NCBI GenBank assembly: GCA_963753285.1
Contig: CAVWBT010000008.1
Coordinates: forward strand, 186,001-250,000
Direction of reading: 5' to 3'
Source: JAHEDH01 sp963753285
Lineage (GTDB): Bacteria; Actinomycetota; Acidimicrobiia; Spongiisociales; ZC4RG35
DNA length: 64,000 nucleotides
Program-made: the position numbers and the translations under genes
Shown: positions 1 through 8,327 of the stretch, piece by piece
How positions within the stretch are numbered: position 1 is the stretch's first letter
Layout of the letters: the number at the start of each line of letters is the position of its first letter
Notes under the pieces: generated by a model
Databases searched by the model: none
Seen by the model: the letters and a program-made list of their open reading frames with translations, nothing else
Told to the model about the DNA's origin: nothing

Positions 1-149
1 TGGAGGTAGTCCATGGAGTCGAGGTCGAGCTGCTCGGTGAGGTCCACCGACTTGTCGATCTCGGAGGCATCCACCTCGGGGGCGATCTCCGCCAGCACGT
101 CGTAGATGACCGTGACGGCGTCATCGGTCGTGAGGGTCTTGGTGGTCAT
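1..149 (-). CDS. Acyl carrier protein, 3' end beyond window
   Basis: The first 49 codons read on the minus strand from ATG at 149 give a small acidic protein beginning MTTKTLTTDDAVT. It contains LDLDSMDYL, where DSM is the canonical phosphopantetheine attachment motif of acyl and peptidyl carrier proteins (Ser near residue 46). The C-terminal helix lies outside the window. The start overlaps the stop of the upstream E2 gene as ATGA, so the two are translationally coupled. A carrier protein in a 2-oxoacid dehydrogenase operon suggests that an acyl group made by the complex, or by the neighbouring ligase, is passed to a phosphopantetheine arm. That is inference. Identity as a carrier protein is well supported; its pathway is not. 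Confidence 0.8.
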   Translation of the reverse strand, partial: MTTKTLTTDDAVTVIYDVLAEIAPEVDASEIDKSVDLTEQLDLDSMDYL

Positions 150-1519
150 AGCTTCTCCGGTTCTTGGAGTCGTTGTTCGAGCGCTGCAAGGAACAGGCCG
201 CCGCGGTGTCCATCGGACACACGATGGTCGGCCACGAGCGTGGCGTCGACCGTGGGCCGGACGGCGAGCATGCCGTCGATGGCAACCGGCCGATCCATCA
301 CCCGGCCCAGCCCGATGATGGCGACCTGCGGCGGAATCACGATCGGGAACGCCGTGCCCACTCCTCGGTCGCCCAGGTTGGTGAGCGTGGCGGTGGCGGA
401 CGCCATCTCCGACGTCCGGAGTTTCCACGATCGGGCGCGTCGCACCAGGTCATCGAGCGCAGCCATCAACTCGTCGAGCGTGAGGGCGTCGGCGTTACGG
501 ATCGCAGGGGCGACGAGGCCGCCGGTGCGCAGCGAGATCGCCATACCGAGGTTGATGTCGTCCGACGGCTCGAACCGGTCCTCGACGTAGTGCCCGTTGA
601 GCTCAGGCACCTCTCGGAGCGCCAGGGCGGCCGCCTTTGCGAACAGTGCCGCAGGGAGGATCCGGGCGGTGACCGGGCGCTCGGCGTTGGCGTCGTTCAG
701 CCAGTCGAGGGCGCTCTTCATGTCGATCCGCGTCACGAGCGAATACTGCGGGATCTCGCGGTTCGATCGGGCCATCGATCGGGCGATCGCCCGGCGCATC
801 GCCAGGGCGGGATCGTCCGGCTCGGCCTCGAGCTCGGTCGTCGGTTCCGCGGTGGGTGCCGGCGCCTCGAACACCGGAGCGACCTCCTCGGCCGGAGCCT
901 TCGCCTCGACGCCACTCAGGTCGGCGACGACGATCATGCCGTCTGGACCGGTCGCCGAAACGAGCGACAGATCGATGCCCTCTTCGGTGGCGAGCCTGCG
1001 TGCTCGTGGCGACACTCTGCGCCGGCCCGCGGCCCGTCTCACGTCTTCACGGCTGATGGCGCCCTCCGGCCCGGTCGCCGTGACCGAATCGATGTCGACA
1101 CCGAGCTGATGGGCAAGGTGACGGACGGGAGGCGAGACGTGCCGGGTCACGTGTGGAGGCGGTGGGACCGGCGCCTCGGGCGGAGCTGCAACGCCGACCG
1201 CGACAGGCGCGCGGGCCGGCTCGAGCTCCGGCACCGGCTCGTGCTCCTGAACCCGTTCGGGCTCGGCGGCCGGAGCCTCGTCCAACGCACGTATCCGAGC
1301 CAGCGGCGTCCCGACCGGGAGCTTGGTCGAACTCGGCTCGATCAGGAACTCCTCGATGATTCCCTCGTCCCAGCACTCGACCTCCATCACCCCCTTGTCG
1401 GTCTCGACTTCGGCGATGATGTCACCGCGGGAGACCTCGTCGCCAGGTGACACCAGCCACCCCACGAGCATCGCCTCGTCCATGTCCGCTCCCAGTGATG
1501 GGAGCTTGAACTCGATCAT
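146..1519 (-). CDS. Dihydrolipoamide acyltransferase (E2) of a 2-oxoacid dehydrogenase complex
   Basis: This 457-residue protein has the full E2 architecture. An N-terminal lipoyl domain carries ETDKGVMEVE, with the lipoylated lysine near residue 42. An Ala/Pro/Glu-rich linker follows, then two successive peripheral subunit-binding domains (about 125-160 and 167-200; VSPPVRHLA and VSPRARRLA). The C-terminal catalytic domain ends in DHRVSDGH, giving the active-site His (about 432) and Asp. Two subunit-binding domains in one E2 is less usual than one. The start was placed at ATG 1519 because the lipoyl domain begins there and it overlaps the E1beta stop; upstream in-frame sequence is non-homologous. 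No E3 gene is nearby, so dihydrolipoamide dehydrogenase must be supplied elsewhere. The substrate (pyruvate, acetoin or branched-chain oxoacid) cannot be fixed from sequence alone. Confidence 0.93.
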   Translation of the reverse strand: MIEFKLPSLGADMDEAMLVGWLVSPGDEVSRGDIIAEVETDKGVMEVECWDEGIIEEFLIEPSSTKLPVGTPLARIRALDEAPAAEPERVQEHEPVPELEPARAPVAVGVAAPPEAPVPPPPHVTRHVSPPVRHLAHQLGVDIDSVTATGPEGAISREDVRRAAGRRRVSPRARRLATEEGIDLSLVSATGPDGMIVVADLSGVEAKAPAEEVAPVFEAPAPTAEPTTELEAEPDDPALAMRRAIARSMARSNREIPQYSLVTRIDMKSALDWLNDANAERPVTARILPAALFAKAAALALREVPELNGHYVEDRFEPSDDINLGMAISLRTGGLVAPAIRNADALTLDELMAALDDLVRRARSWKLRTSEMASATATLTNLGDRGVGTAFPIVIPPQVAIIGLGRVMDRPVAIDGMLAVRPTVDATLVADHRVSDGHRGGLFLAALEQRLQEPEKL

Positions 1520-2541
1520 GCCCCCATCACCTCCCGAACCGCCGAGACGATCCCGCCGACTTGGGGAATGGACGCCTCCTCCATGTGACGCGCGTACGGG
1601 ATCGGCACTTCGGCTCCGCAGACCCTGCGAAGCGGTGCATCCATCTCCCAGATGGCCTCCTCGAAGACCCGCGCAGCGATCTCGGCAGAGATGCCCACGC
1701 TCTTCCATCCCTCGTCGACGACCACCAGCCGGTGGGTCTTGGAGATCGTCGAGACTATCGCGTCGGTGTCCAACGGACGCAGCACCCTGAGATCGAGCAC
1801 CTCGGCGGAGATGCCTTCCTCCGCCAGGGCGTCGGCGGCCGCGAGTGACTTCGAGAGCGACCCGCCGTACGTGACGAGGCTCACATCCGTGCCCGGCCTC
1901 CGAACCGCCGCGTGAGCCAGGTCGGCCGGGCCCGCATCGGCATCCAGTTCGCCGCTCGTGTTGTACAACGCAGCGTTCTCGAACAGGATCACCGGATCGG
2001 GGTCCTCGAGCGCGGTCGCCAGCATCCAGCGAGCGTCGGTGATCGTCGCCGGGGTTGCCACCTTGATGCCCGGGATGTGGGCGTACCAGCCTTCCAGCGA
2101 GTGGGAGTGCTGGGCAGCGAGCTGCCGGCCGGCCCCGGTCGCCATCCGGATGACGACCGGTACGTTGAATTGCCCACCAGACATGTGCAGGTACAACGCC
2201 GCAGTGTTGACGATCTGATCGAGCGCCAGCAGCGAGAAGTTGACGGTCATGACCTCGACGATCGGACGCATCCCGTTCATGGATGCACCGATCCCGGCTC
2301 CGACGAACGCCGACTCCGACAGCGGTGTGTCGCGGATTCGCTCGGGGCCGAACTCGTCGAACAATCCCTTCGACACGGCGTAGCAGCCTCCGTACATGCC
2401 GACGTCTTCGCCCATCAGGAACACCCGGTCGTCGGCACGCATCGCTTCGGCGATCGCCTCGCGAACGGCCTCCCGATAGGTCATGGTGCGGACACCGTCG
2501 GTCGCCGGTACGGCCGCCTGGTCGACTTCTGTGGCAGTCAT
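1516..2541 (-). CDS. 2-oxoacid dehydrogenase E1 component, beta subunit
   Basis: The 341-residue product is a transketolase-like pyrimidine-binding and C-terminal domain protein. It starts MTYREAVREAIAEAM after a short leader and contains MGEDVGMYGG, RIRDTPLSE and the C-terminal-domain pattern VVVDEGWKSVG. Length and motifs match PdhB/AcoB-type E1beta subunits. ATG 2541 was chosen over longer in-frame reading because it overlaps the stop of the E1alpha gene by 4 bp. It pairs with the alpha subunit to form the thiamine-diphosphate enzyme that decarboxylates a 2-oxoacid and reductively acylates the E2 lipoyl arm. Confidence 0.94.
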   Translation of the reverse strand: MTATEVDQAAVPATDGVRTMTYREAVREAIAEAMRADDRVFLMGEDVGMYGGCYAVSKGLFDEFGPERIRDTPLSESAFVGAGIGASMNGMRPIVEVMTVNFSLLALDQIVNTAALYLHMSGGQFNVPVVIRMATGAGRQLAAQHSHSLEGWYAHIPGIKVATPATITDARWMLATALEDPDPVILFENAALYNTSGELDADAGPADLAHAAVRRPGTDVSLVTYGGSLSKSLAAADALAEEGISAEVLDLRVLRPLDTDAIVSTISKTHRLVVVDEGWKSVGISAEIAARVFEEAIWEMDAPLRRVCGAEVPIPYARHMEEASIPQVGGIVSAVREVMGA

Positions 2542-3500
2542 GCGCTCACCTCCGAGTACACGAATCGTTCGAGGTCTTCGACCGGCTCCCAGTCGGCTGC
2601 CTCGGCGTATGCAACTGCAGCCTCGACTTCCGATGCGACGTCGCCCTCCATTGCCTGCCACGTCTCCTCGGTCAGGAGCCCGTCTTCGGTGAGGCGCTCA
2701 CGGAACAGGTCGATGGGGTCGCGTTCCTTCCACTCCTCGACCTCGGTGCGCTCCCGGTACAACTCGGCGTCGAACATCGAGTGTGCCCGGAACCGGTATG
2801 TCCGGAACTCGAGGAAGTGCGGGCCGCCTCCGGCGCGCACCGCTTCGATCGCCGTCTTGGCAGCCTTCTCGACCTCCAACACGTCCATCCCGTCCACCGA
2901 CCAGGCCGGCAGTTGATAGGAAGCGGCTTTCAGAGTGAGCGCGGTCTGGGACTCGGACCGGCCCAACGCAGTTCCCATCGCATAGAGGTTGTTCTCGCAG
3001 CAGAACAGCACCGGGAGCTCCCAGAGTGCAGCGAGATTCATCGACTCGTGGAACTCACCCTCTGCCACCGCTCCTTCGCCGAAGAACACCGCCGTCACCT
3101 GGTCCCGACCCGTCATCTTGTCCGCGAGTGCCAGGCCGATCGCGAGCGGTAGTCCTCCTCCAACGATGGCGTTGCCGCCGTAGAAGCGTGCATCGCGGTC
3201 GAAGATGTGCATCGAGCCGCCCCGCCCCATGCTGCATCCGCCGACCTTCCCGTACATCTCCGCCATGATGCAACCGGCGTCGAGCCCCCGAACGAGGGCA
3301 TGCCCATGCTCTCGGTAGGTCGCGACGATGGCGTCCTCGGGCCGGAGCGAGTTGATCACGCCGACCGCCACCGCCTCCTCACCGATGTACAGATGAAGGA
3401 ATCCTCTGATCTTCTCGGCCTGATAGAGCTCGGCGCAGCGCTCTTCGAACCGCCGCACCCGCAGCATGTCGTGAAGCAGGTGGAGTCGATGATCGGTCAC
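2538..3500 (-). CDS. 2-oxoacid dehydrogenase E1 component, alpha subunit
   Basis: A 320-residue ThDP-binding subunit. Recognisable features are MGRGGSMHIFD, GGNAIVGGGLPLAIGLA, and the thiamine-binding stretch FGEGAVAEGEFHES ending in CENNLYAMG. The usual GDG at the start of the ThDP motif reads GEG here, a conservative change at a metal-ligand position. The start is a GTG at 3500 whose GTGA overlaps the stop of the ligase gene upstream; longer in-frame extensions look non-coding. It is slightly short compared with many PdhA proteins and closest in style to acetoin-dehydrogenase or short PdhA types. Function as E1alpha is secure; substrate specificity is not. Confidence 0.93.
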   Translation of the reverse strand: MTDHRLHLLHDMLRVRRFEERCAELYQAEKIRGFLHLYIGEEAVAVGVINSLRPEDAIVATYREHGHALVRGLDAGCIMAEMYGKVGGCSMGRGGSMHIFDRDARFYGGNAIVGGGLPLAIGLALADKMTGRDQVTAVFFGEGAVAEGEFHESMNLAALWELPVLFCCENNLYAMGTALGRSESQTALTLKAASYQLPAWSVDGMDVLEVEKAAKTAIEAVRAGGGPHFLEFRTYRFRAHSMFDAELYRERTEVEEWKERDPIDLFRERLTEDGLLTEETWQAMEGDVASEVEAAVAYAEAADWEPVEDLERFVYSEVSA

Positions 3501-5287
3501 GAGTCTTGCTCCTCTCCCTCGAGCGTCGAGAGGTCGCCGGTCGGCAACCCCAGCTCCCACGCCTTGAGCAGCCGGCGCATGATCTTTCCTGAACGGGTGT
3601 GCGGCAGGTTGGGCTCGTAGTCGATCTCTCGTGGAGCAACCGACGCACCGAGCCGGGTTCGAGTCCAGCCGATCAGCTCGCGCATGAGGTCGTCTGACCA
3701 TTCGAATCCATCGTTGAGCGACACGAACGCCTTGACGATCTCACCGGCGGTCTCGTCCGGCTTTCCGATCACGCCGGCCTCGGCGACGGCAGGGTGCTCG
3801 ACGAGGACACTCTCGACCTCGAAGGGGCCGATGAGATGCCCGGCGCTCTTGATGACGTCGTCTGCGCGGCCGACGAAGAAGAAGTACCCGTCTTCGTCCC
3901 GCTCGGCGAGGTCACCCGAGTGATACCAGTCTCCGCTGAACGCCGACGCGTACCGCTCTTCCATGCCGAGGTACCCGCGGAACATCGACGGCCATCCCGG
4001 CTTGAGGGCGAGCTCACCTTCGACGAACGGCTCGGTGACCTCGACGGGATCCCCGTGCTCGTCGAGGACGATACGGCCCTGCTCGTCGCGGGCGAGGATG
4101 GTCGCCGCGATCCCGGGAAGCGGCCGCCCCATGGACCCGGGGCGGACGTCGGTGGCCGCATAGTTGGCGATCATGATCCCGCCCGTCTCGGTCTGCCACC
4201 AGTTGTCGTGGATCGGCATGTCGAACGCCTCGAGGCCCCAGAGCACACCTTCGGGATTGAGCGGCTCGCCGACGCTGGCGATGAACCGGAGCGACGACAG
4301 GTCGTACTCCTTGGCCACCCCGGCGCCGATCTTCATCAGCATCCGGATGGCAGTCGGGGCCGTGTACCACACGGTGACGCCCTGCTCCTGGATGATGCGG
4401 TACCAGCGGTCGGCGTCGAACTCGCCCTCGTCGATGATGTTCGTGACGCCGTGGACCAGTGGGGCGATCATCCCGTACGAGGTGCCGGTGACCCAACCCG
4501 GGTCGGCGGTGCACCAGAAGATGTCGTCAGGATGCAGATCGAGGGCGTACTTCGCAGACGCCCAGTGGTGGAGCACTGCCTGGTGGACGTGCATCGCCCC
4601 CTTCGGGGTCCCGGTCGTCCCGGATGTGAAGTGGAGCAGTGCCAGATCCTCGGGATCCATCGGCCGTGCGGGCGTGTCGGGGTCGCCTGCGGCGAGCACG
4701 TCGGCGAACGCGATCGTTCCCTCCGGGAGGTCGGCACCGTCGGGTGCGACGACGATGACGTGTTCGAGATCATCGAGGTGGTCGCGGATCTTGGCGACCT
4801 TGCGCTTGTAGAGCGGCAACGTGGTGACCAGCACCGATCCGGCACCCAGCTTCATCCTGGTTTCGATCGGTTCGGGGCCGAAAGCCGAGAACAGTGGCGC
4901 AACGACCGACCCGTTCTTCAGTGCGCCGAGCGCGGCGATGTACAACTCGGGGATCCGATGCGACAGCACGAAGACCCGTGCACCTTCGTTCACGCCGATC
5001 GCTCGGAGCCCGGATGCGAACCGCGAGGTCTCCGCTGCGAGTTGGGCGTAGGTCAGATCCCGCGTCTCTGCCTTCTTTCCCAGCCAGCGAATCGCCACGT
5101 GTTCGGCGCGCTCGCCGCGACCGTGCCGGTCTACCGCCTCGTAGGCGATATTCCAACGTCCCCCCGGAAGAAGGCTGAGTCCTCGCTGTTCGACTCCCCA
5201 CTCGAACTCGCTGCGGGAGCGCTCGTATTCGACGAGGTTGGGCTGGACGACGAAGGGACCGGTCTTGGTGATCGGCTCGTGTTCCAT
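3497..5287 (-). CDS. acsA: AMP-forming acyl/acetyl-CoA synthetase (AcsA-like)
   Basis: A 596-residue ANL-superfamily ligase that activates a carboxylate as acyl-AMP and then acyl-CoA. The P-loop is HFTSGTTGTPKG. The WWQTETGG motif, the hinge region YHSGDLAERDEDGYFFFVGR and the C-terminal catalytic lysine in TRSGKIMRR (about residue 568) are all present. Size and motifs fit the shorter AcsA-type acetyl-CoA synthetases. ATG 5287 is preceded by AGGAG at good spacing on the minus strand. It is the first gene of the operon with E1alpha, E1beta, E2 and the carrier protein, so the cluster combines two ways of making an acyl thioester. The true acid could be acetate or another short-chain acid. Confidence 0.9.
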   Translation of the reverse strand: MEHEPITKTGPFVVQPNLVEYERSRSEFEWGVEQRGLSLLPGGRWNIAYEAVDRHGRGERAEHVAIRWLGKKAETRDLTYAQLAAETSRFASGLRAIGVNEGARVFVLSHRIPELYIAALGALKNGSVVAPLFSAFGPEPIETRMKLGAGSVLVTTLPLYKRKVAKIRDHLDDLEHVIVVAPDGADLPEGTIAFADVLAAGDPDTPARPMDPEDLALLHFTSGTTGTPKGAMHVHQAVLHHWASAKYALDLHPDDIFWCTADPGWVTGTSYGMIAPLVHGVTNIIDEGEFDADRWYRIIQEQGVTVWYTAPTAIRMLMKIGAGVAKEYDLSSLRFIASVGEPLNPEGVLWGLEAFDMPIHDNWWQTETGGIMIANYAATDVRPGSMGRPLPGIAATILARDEQGRIVLDEHGDPVEVTEPFVEGELALKPGWPSMFRGYLGMEERYASAFSGDWYHSGDLAERDEDGYFFFVGRADDVIKSAGHLIGPFEVESVLVEHPAVAEAGVIGKPDETAGEIVKAFVSLNDGFEWSDDLMRELIGWTRTRLGASVAPREIDYEPNLPHTRSGKIMRRLLKAWELGLPTGDLSTLEGEEQDS

Positions 5288-5439
5288 GGTCACGATCTCC
5301 TGTCTCACTCGTTGTCCAGACTGCCGGGCGATACCGACCGTCAGTAGTGGCAAAAGCCCGTTTCTTCAGGGTGTATCGGGACGTCCGACCCTTGTCCGGA
5401 AGGCGAACGCAGCCGAAGATCGCGGAGAGGGAGGTCTGG

Positions 5440-5898
5440 ATGGAATCGATCAAGCAACCCATCGTGCTGGCGGTCGACGGATCAGAGCACTCCGATCGGG
5501 CGGCTGCATTCGCCGGGCAGCTGTCGCAGTGGTCGGGTGAGGTGGTCGACATCCTTCACGTCGTCCACGAGCCGGATGTCATTCCTGCCGCGGTCATGCG
5601 CGAGTACTCGAACCTCGAGCACGTCTACGTGACCCAGCGCGACATGCTCGAGAACGTCGGAGCCCAGATCGTCGCGAACGCCGCTCAGATCGTCCGTTCG
5701 AACGGTGGGACGGTCGGCCACGAGGAGGTGGAGGTCGGGAGCGCTCCCCAGGAGATCTCCGCCTACGCCGACCGTGTGAATGCCCACAGCATCGTCTTGG
5801 GACGGCGCGGTCTCGGCGATGTCCAGGGTCTCTTCCTGGGCAGCGTGTCACACCGGGTCGGTCACCTCTCACACCGGACGCTGATCACGACCGAGTGA
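5440..5898 (+). CDS. Universal stress protein, UspA family
   Basis: A 152-residue single UspA domain. The N-terminal strand PIVLAVDGSEHSDRA and the C-terminal nucleotide-binding pattern GRRGLGDVQGLFLGSVS (GxxG then GS) mark the ATP-binding class of Usp proteins. It is monocistronic and divergent from the ligase operon, with a GGAGAGGGAGG-type ribosome-binding region before ATG 5440. Its stop codon sits inside a hairpin shared with the convergent lipoprotein gene. Usp proteins are stress-linked nucleotide-binding proteins; no specific role can be assigned here. Confidence 0.92.
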   Translation: MESIKQPIVLAVDGSEHSDRAAAFAGQLSQWSGEVVDILHVVHEPDVIPAAVMREYSNLEHVYVTQRDMLENVGAQIVANAAQIVRSNGGTVGHEEVEVGSAPQEISAYADRVNAHSIVLGRRGLGDVQGLFLGSVSHRVGHLSHRTLITTE

Positions 5899-5923
5899 GG
5901 TCGGATCAGGCCGATCCGACCTC
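5897..5923. terminator. Perfect hairpin between convergent genes
   Basis: Eleven-base arms GAGGTCGGATC / GATCCGACCTC with a 5-nt loop. It lies over the usp stop codon and the last codons of the convergent lipoprotein gene, so it probably acts as a bidirectional terminator although it lacks a clear T-tract. Confidence 0.6.
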
Positions 5924-7879
5924 GATCGCTCCGATCCGCTCGAAGCTCGCCGCATCGTGGATGGCGATCCCGGCTCGGGTGATCGTGTAGACGTGGTCTT
6001 CGATGACGATCGTCCGCAGCGGCACCCATGCCCATGGGTCTCCGCCGACCCATTCCTTCTCCTCGATCGGGCCGTCGCCGACCGGACGAAGGACCGACTC
6101 GAGTGTGAGCTCGGTGCCTTCGACGCGAGCGGCGATCACGCCGGTGTCGAAGATCGAACGCCCACCGTCACCGTCTTCGATCCAGTCCCATCGTTGGTAC
6201 GGGGCGAGCGCCAGCCCGTCGATGAAGGTGAATGCGTGGTGGTCGCCTTCCGCCTCCGACCATCCGCCTTCCATGGTGACCGTGTCCAGCCGTTTCGGAT
6301 CGGAGGGGTCGTTGACGTCGAAGAGCGAGAGTTGTGTCCCCTTGGTGCGGCCGAGATCGTCTGCGTCCTGGCCGAGCCCGAGCACCATGCCCTCGCCGAC
6401 GGGATGCAGGTAGGCCGAGTACCCGAGGATCTTCAACTCGCCGGCGACCCGCGGCTCTGTCGGGTTGGCGAGATCGATCGTGTACAGCGGGTCGGTCTGA
6501 CGGAACGTGACCACGTAGCCCATGTCGCCCATGAACCGAACGGCGTAGATGCGTTCGCCCTCACCGAGCCCGCCGACCTCTCCCACGGCAACGAGTTCGG
6601 GACCCTGCCGTTCGAGCACGGTGACCATGCTCTCGGACTCGTCGGACCACCACCAGCCCTGCGGCGAGGTCGTCGACGCCAGCCTCAGGTGCCCGTTGTA
6701 CTCGTCCATCGAGAACTGATTGAGCAGGAAGCCGTCGACTGATCCGCTGGCGACATAGCTGGGGGTGCCGACCGTCTCGAACAGATGGATGCTCGTGGTG
6801 AAGCCCTCAGACTCCTCCTGCACCCTGGCGTCGTCCCAAGCCCACCAGTCCATCCAGCGTTGGGTTGCGAGGTAGGTGTGGTCTGCGGTCGCGTACATCG
6901 TGGCCCCGGAGGCGACCACGCCTGCCCCGTCCCAGTTTCCGAGGCCGGCATCGACGTCGAACATCAACAGTGACAACGTCGACAGCCCCGAGAACTCCTT
7001 GGGAACCATCACTTGCGTGCAATCCAGCAGATCGCCTTCGGTTTCGACACTGCCACGGGTGACGACCGAGTAGGGGAGCCAGTTCTCGATGGTCGAGTTG
7101 CGGATGATCTCCCGGTTTGCCTCGGTCGCTTCGCGCTCAGCCCGCAGGCCTCCTCCGGATGGGTACTGCCACTCGAATCCAACAGGGTCGGAGTTGACGG
7201 CCACGCGCAGGCTGCCATCGACCAGGCGAGACTGGACGTACGCTCCGTCGAAGTCGACCGAGGTGACGATCGTGGGATTCGCAAGGTCGCTGATGTCGAT
7301 CTGCGCCATCCGCGTGATCGATGAGCCATACGACGGAGCGATGCTGGTCTCGGCGACTCCGAGCGGACGAACGTCCCAGACTCCACCGATCGTGATGACG
7401 GTGTCGCCTCGCAGGAACATCGCCTGTGGCCAGAAGGGCAGCTGCAGGCTGCCGACGTGGGTGACGCCGGGATCGCCGACCTCCCAGGTGCGGAGGTGGT
7501 CGTCGAGGGCGGTCACGATGCGGAAGCCGTCGGTCTTGACGATGTCGGCTTCGTCGACACCCTCGACCTGAACATTGGTGTCTGTGTAGTCACGCGACGG
7601 TGCCGTAGCGCCGGCATCGTCTCCTGCAGCCGAGTCCTCCATCACTTCTGGGCCGTACCACGGGCCGCCGTACCCGCCGAGCCCATACGGGCCCACGATC
7701 TCGAGCGCGTTCGAGATGTAGTAATCCAACAGATCCTCACAGGTGTCGAGCACCACCAGTTCCGACGCGAACACGCCGATCGGACCCGAATCCTCGGTCG
7801 TTGTCGTGAGGGCCGGATCCTGGGAGGCGCATGCCGCCGCAACCATCGAGAAGACCACCAGGGCTGCCAAGCGTCGCAT
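5906..7879 (-). CDS. Secreted beta-propeller domain lipoprotein
   Basis: A 657-residue exported protein. The N-terminus MRRLAALVVFSMVAAAC is a type II signal peptide with the lipobox cysteine at residue 17. The body has the hallmarks of the beta-propeller domain family found in actinobacterial and archaeal surface proteins: TNVQVEGVDEADIVKTDG early, then repeated blades such as FLRGDTVITIGG, YAVRFMGDMGYVVTF and YLHPVGEGMVLGLG. Such proteins are predicted to sit outside the membrane and bind partners or ligands; no enzymatic function is established. It is monocistronic, with its stop inside the hairpin shared with the usp gene. Confidence 0.85.
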   Translation of the reverse strand: MRRLAALVVFSMVAAACASQDPALTTTTEDSGPIGVFASELVVLDTCEDLLDYYISNALEIVGPYGLGGYGGPWYGPEVMEDSAAGDDAGATAPSRDYTDTNVQVEGVDEADIVKTDGFRIVTALDDHLRTWEVGDPGVTHVGSLQLPFWPQAMFLRGDTVITIGGVWDVRPLGVAETSIAPSYGSSITRMAQIDISDLANPTIVTSVDFDGAYVQSRLVDGSLRVAVNSDPVGFEWQYPSGGGLRAEREATEANREIIRNSTIENWLPYSVVTRGSVETEGDLLDCTQVMVPKEFSGLSTLSLLMFDVDAGLGNWDGAGVVASGATMYATADHTYLATQRWMDWWAWDDARVQEESEGFTTSIHLFETVGTPSYVASGSVDGFLLNQFSMDEYNGHLRLASTTSPQGWWWSDESESMVTVLERQGPELVAVGEVGGLGEGERIYAVRFMGDMGYVVTFRQTDPLYTIDLANPTEPRVAGELKILGYSAYLHPVGEGMVLGLGQDADDLGRTKGTQLSLFDVNDPSDPKRLDTVTMEGGWSEAEGDHHAFTFIDGLALAPYQRWDWIEDGDGGRSIFDTGVIAARVEGTELTLESVLRPVGDGPIEEKEWVGGDPWAWVPLRTIVIEDHVYTITRAGIAIHDAASFERIGAIEVGSA

Positions 7880-7968
7880 CTGTCACTCCGAATCGTCCGA
7901 CTACCGATGTGACGCGCGGATTGCCTGAAGGGTTCCCGACGAGATCGCCCGACGATGGGAGCGAGGCG

Positions 7969-8250
7969 TCAGCGAGCGATTCTCGCGCCGAGCGTCTGGA
8001 GGATGTCGCCGATCGGGATGTGGTCTTCGAGTGGGTGACGCAACGGCGTCTCGGAAATGACTTCGTAGTGGTTCCTTCGCCCGACCTTCTCGTGAGTGAG
8101 ATAGCCCGCGTCTTCGAGTTCCGCCACGATCCGTTGTGCCGCCCGCTCGGTGATACCGACCAGTTCTGCGACCTCCCTGAGCCGGAGGTCGGGGTCGTTC
8201 GCGATACTCACGAGCACGTGGGCGTGGTTTGTGAAGAAGGTCCAACTCAC
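7969..8250 (-). CDS. Small winged-helix transcriptional regulator (MarR/ArsR-like)
   Basis: A 93-residue protein from GTG 8250 with a compact winged helix: HVLVSIANDPDLRLREVAEL, then recognition-helix region TERAAQRIVAELEDAGYL and wing HEKVGRRNHYEV. AGGA sits 8 bases before the GTG. It is transcribed divergently from the Mrp antiporter operon across a 77-bp intergenic region that carries the inverted repeats described below. It is therefore the natural candidate to bind those operators. That is inference from position; the ligand is unknown. Confidence 0.8.
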   Translation of the reverse strand: MSWTFFTNHAHVLVSIANDPDLRLREVAELVGITERAAQRIVAELEDAGYLTHEKVGRRNHYEVISETPLRHPLEDHIPIGDILQTLGARIAR

Positions 8251-8279
8251 AGCGGATCCTGGATGGCTGGAATCAGTAT

Positions 8280-8320
8280 ATACACGACGATTGTAGTACG
8301 TAATTCATTTCGTGTATTGT
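8280..8320 (+). promoter_or_regulatory. mrpA promoter with inverted-repeat operator
   Basis: A -10-like TATTGT (8315-8320) lies 8 bases before ATG 8328, with a possible -35 TTGTAG at 8291-8296. Between them is the palindromic core ACGTAAT-TC-ATTTCGT (8298-8313). A further matching half-site, ATACACGA (8280-8287), is inverted relative to TCGTGTAT (8310-8317). On the minus strand TATACT (8280-8275) is a plausible -10 for the divergent regulator gene. The same 20-base operator recurs upstream of the usp gene at 14018. Confidence 0.65.
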
Positions 8321-8327
8321 GCTTCGC

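Noticed and set aside
164..1450. 428-codon plus-strand frame opposite the E2 gene
   Set aside because: Shadow of the E2 coding sequence; no motif and no start signal.
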